Below, in pieces: positions 4,795 to 6,368 of a DNA stretch of 6,368 bases (positions are counted from its first letter, which is position 1; each line of letters starts with the position of its first letter). The position numbers and the translations under genes are program-made. Source of the DNA: Acidimicrobiia bacterium (GTDB lineage Bacteria; Actinomycetota; Acidimicrobiia; Spongiisociales; ZC4RG35); NCBI GenBank assembly GCA_029865445.1, contig JAOUGY010000222.1:1-6368 (forward strand), in the 5' to 3' direction. The notes below the pieces were generated by a model that saw only the letters and a program-made list of their open reading frames with translations, was not told where the DNA came from and did not search any database.

Positions 4795-6368
4795 TCAACC
4801 GCACAGTTCTCCATTGTTGTAGGCGTCGAGGATCGCCGCCAAGGCGTTGGCTTGAGCAGCCTTCTTGCCCTTCAGGTAGCTACCCGTGCCGTCGAAGTCG
4901 ATGCTCGCGAGCAGCGTCTGCCCTGCGTTCACGGCATCCACGACCGCCTGGCACGTCTCGGCTCCGGCCGACAGGTTGAGCTGTGCTGCCAGCAGCTGAG
5001 ACGCCAAGTTGTAGGCGCCGTCGCTCGCCCGCTTCGTCCCGTCGTCGATCGACCGCTTGTCGAGGATGCGGACTGCGTCTTGGCAGTCGGCTCCGTCGAG
5101 TTGCAAGTCCCCGATCGTGTAGCCGGGGTTGTTGAGCAGGTCATCGAGGATGAACCATCCGGCAGACGCCCCGCCGTTGTTGGCTGCGGTTTGCGTCTGG
5201 TTGCCGCCCGTGCAGGTGTTCCAGTTCTTCCAGAACCCGATCGTACGTGGCTCCCCGCCTGGGAACCGGTTGTCGATCTGGAACGCCAGTGTCTCGCCCA
5301 CTCCGACCGTGAAGTTCACGCAACGGGTGTCGTTGGTGTACTGGCCGGGCGTTGCGACGTAGTTCGGGTCGTACACCCGGCTGTAGCCATCGGACCCGAC
5401 GGGATCGTCGTCGACGCTCGCCACCATCGGGATGATCGTGTCGGGAACGCCGTCACCGTCGGTGTCGACCTGCCACTCCGACGTCCATCCGGCGGGGATA
5501 CCGACCTCACAGAGCGTGTACTCCTCTCCCGGGATCAGGTAGACCCCGCCGAAGTCCACTGTCGTCGGAGGCGTCGAATCGCTCTTATCGACTCCCGGAC
5601 CACTCAGCGTGAAGTTCCACACCATGGTCTCGTTCGGCAGGCCCTGAGTGAGCTTCGTGAGCGTGGTCATACCCATCGCCGTGTTGGTGATGGTGCAGGT
5701 GACGTCCTCACCGAGACCGATGGAGACGGTGTCCCCGTCGGTTTGGCTGCCGCCGACGCAGACCCAGTCTGAGGCCATGTAGCCCGCAGGCCCGGCCTCC
5801 GACAGGTCATACGAACCGGCGTCGAAGCTGGCTCCGTTGTCAACCGATGGCCCAGGACCGGAGAACCCGGTAGGACCGCTCGCGGTCAGCTCGAAGTCCT
5901 CTTCCGTCGCCGTACCACCGGGATTGGCGCCGTTGTTCACGACCTTGACGAGTGTGAGCGACGGCTCGATGTCGTCATTCGTGATCGTGCACGTCGCATC
6001 CTGTGCCAACGACAAGGTGATCGAACCATCAACGGCACAGTCGCCACCCCACGTCCCAGCCGAATAGCCGGCCAGGTTGGTCTCGGCCACCGTGTGCGCG
6101 CCAGCATCGAAGTCGTTGGTCACACCCGACGACACCGCACCACCATCGACTGTCAGTTTGAAGTCGTTGGGCAGTGCAGTACCACCGTTGTCATTGACCA
6201 CCGTTTTGATGACTGTCAGCGTCGGTGAGATGTCGTCGTTTTCGAACGTGCACGTCACCGACTCACCCAGGCCAAGGGTGACCGACGTCACCTGACCCAC
6301 CGCGTTGTCACACGTCAACGACGTCAACGTGTACCCGGCAGGACCCGACTCCGACAAGGCATAGGTAC
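4795..6368 (-). CDS. Large secreted/surface protein: prealbumin-like repeats plus C-terminal TIGFWKNW domain, C-terminal part
   Basis: The frame is open to the right edge, so the signal peptide and more repeats are probably outside; 523 residues are visible. The composition (Asp, Gly, Thr, Val, few Lys) is that of an extracellular beta-rich protein. Three related modules of about 85-97 residues follow one another, each opening like SPTLTVIKTVVNDNGG or EPSLTLVKVVNNG and closing GE(S/D)VTCTxxNDD or similar; they resemble SpaA/prealbumin-like fold repeats. A fourth, diverged module starts MTTLTKLTQGLPNETMVWNF and contains DTDGDGVPD, a calcium-loop-like motif. The final about 155 residues start PRTIGFWKNWNTC, have four Cys (two possible disulfides) and end ELCG. 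I know this GFWKN-type segment from secreted bacterial repeat proteins but not its function. No LPXTG motif or C-terminal membrane helix is present, so sortase anchoring is not supported. It may be an adhesin or matrix protein; that is inference. Confidence 0.85.
   Translation of the reverse strand, partial: TYALSESGPAGYTLTSLTCDNAVGQVTSVTLGLGESVTCTFENDDISPTLTVIKTVVNDNGGTALPNDFKLTVDGGAVSSGVTNDFDAGAHTVAETNLAGYSAGTWGGDCAVDGSITLSLAQDATCTITNDDIEPSLTLVKVVNNGANPGGTATEEDFELTASGPTGFSGPGPSVDNGASFDAGSYDLSEAGPAGYMASDWVCVGGSQTDGDTVSIGLGEDVTCTITNTAMGMTTLTKLTQGLPNETMVWNFTLSGPGVDKSDSTPPTTVDFGGVYLIPGEEYTLCEVGIPAGWTSEWQVDTDGDGVPDTIIPMVASVDDDPVGSDGYSRVYDPNYVATPGQYTNDTRCVNFTVGVGETLAFQIDNRFPGGEPRTIGFWKNWNTCTGGNQTQTAANNGGASAGWFILDDLLNNPGYTIGDLQLDGADCQDAVRILDKRSIDDGTKRASDGAYNLASQLLAAQLNLSAGAETCQAVVDAVNAGQTLLASIDFDGTGSYLKGKKAAQANALAAILDAYNNGELCG
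5680..6231 (-). repeat. Two complete prealbumin-like modules within the surface protein
   Basis: Complete modules lie at 5971-6231 (87 residues) and 5680-5970 (97 residues), and a third, partial one runs from 6232 to the right edge. They share the order hydrophobic opening strand with xVxxVN(N/D), GG, a phenylalanine-led strand (DFKLT, DFELT), FDAG, (A/S)E followed by AGY, a mid-module Cys, and a closing strand VTCTxxN with a second Cys. Each module could therefore hold one disulfide. The DNA at the module joints is also similar. Confidence 0.75.

Noticed and set aside
4714..5772. Plus-strand open frame opposite the surface protein gene
   Set aside because: The product has no recognisable domain, while the minus strand shows repeated modules with conserved Cys and strand patterns; it is a shadow.

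Overview
The window reads as high-GC DNA from an actinobacterium, probably a deep-branching or environmental lineage such as Acidimicrobiia. That placement is inference. It rests on strong GC-rich third-position codon use, several gene families typical of Actinobacteria (a 91-residue winged-helix regulator starting MSWTFFTNHAHVL, an HhH-GPD protein with the LLDQQVPMEWAF signature, a DUF5667-like membrane protein), and one apparently leaderless gene. No rRNA, tRNA, CRISPR array, transposase or phage gene was seen.

Layout, left to right. (1) 1-1571, minus strand: the N-terminal 523 residues of MrpA, the large proton-conducting subunit of a multisubunit Na+/H+ antiporter; its 3' end lies off the left edge. 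(2) 1572-1648: a compact AT-rich divergent control region. It holds a near-perfect -10 box for each direction and an imperfect 18-bp inverted repeat covering both. (3) 1649-1924, plus: a small winged-helix regulator that probably binds this repeat. (4) 2000-3681, plus: a tight three-gene cluster of an exported Arg/Asp/Gln-rich repeat protein, an ECF sigma factor, and a single-pass membrane protein with a DUF5667-like segment that is the likely anti-sigma partner. (5) 3686-4258, minus: an HhH-GPD base-excision-repair-like protein, convergent with the cluster, its stop only 4 bases from that of its neighbour. (6) 4272-4741: about 470 bases with no gene I can support. (7) 4742-6368, minus: a terminator-like hairpin, then the C-terminal 523 residues of a large secreted or surface protein made of prealbumin-like repeats and ending in a Cys-containing domain with a TIGFWKNW motif. 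Its 5' end lies off the right edge.

How the parts may work together. The winged-helix protein and mrpA share one promoter region, so the regulator probably controls the antiporter and itself. The ECF cluster looks like an envelope-sensing unit: sigma factor and membrane partner overlap by 4 bases, and an exported, highly charged repeat protein is encoded just ahead of them. The best candidate for something little described is this trio, especially the exported repeat protein (ligand, sensor or target) together with an anti-sigma candidate that lacks the classical zinc-binding domain. The repair gene and the surface protein are separate units.
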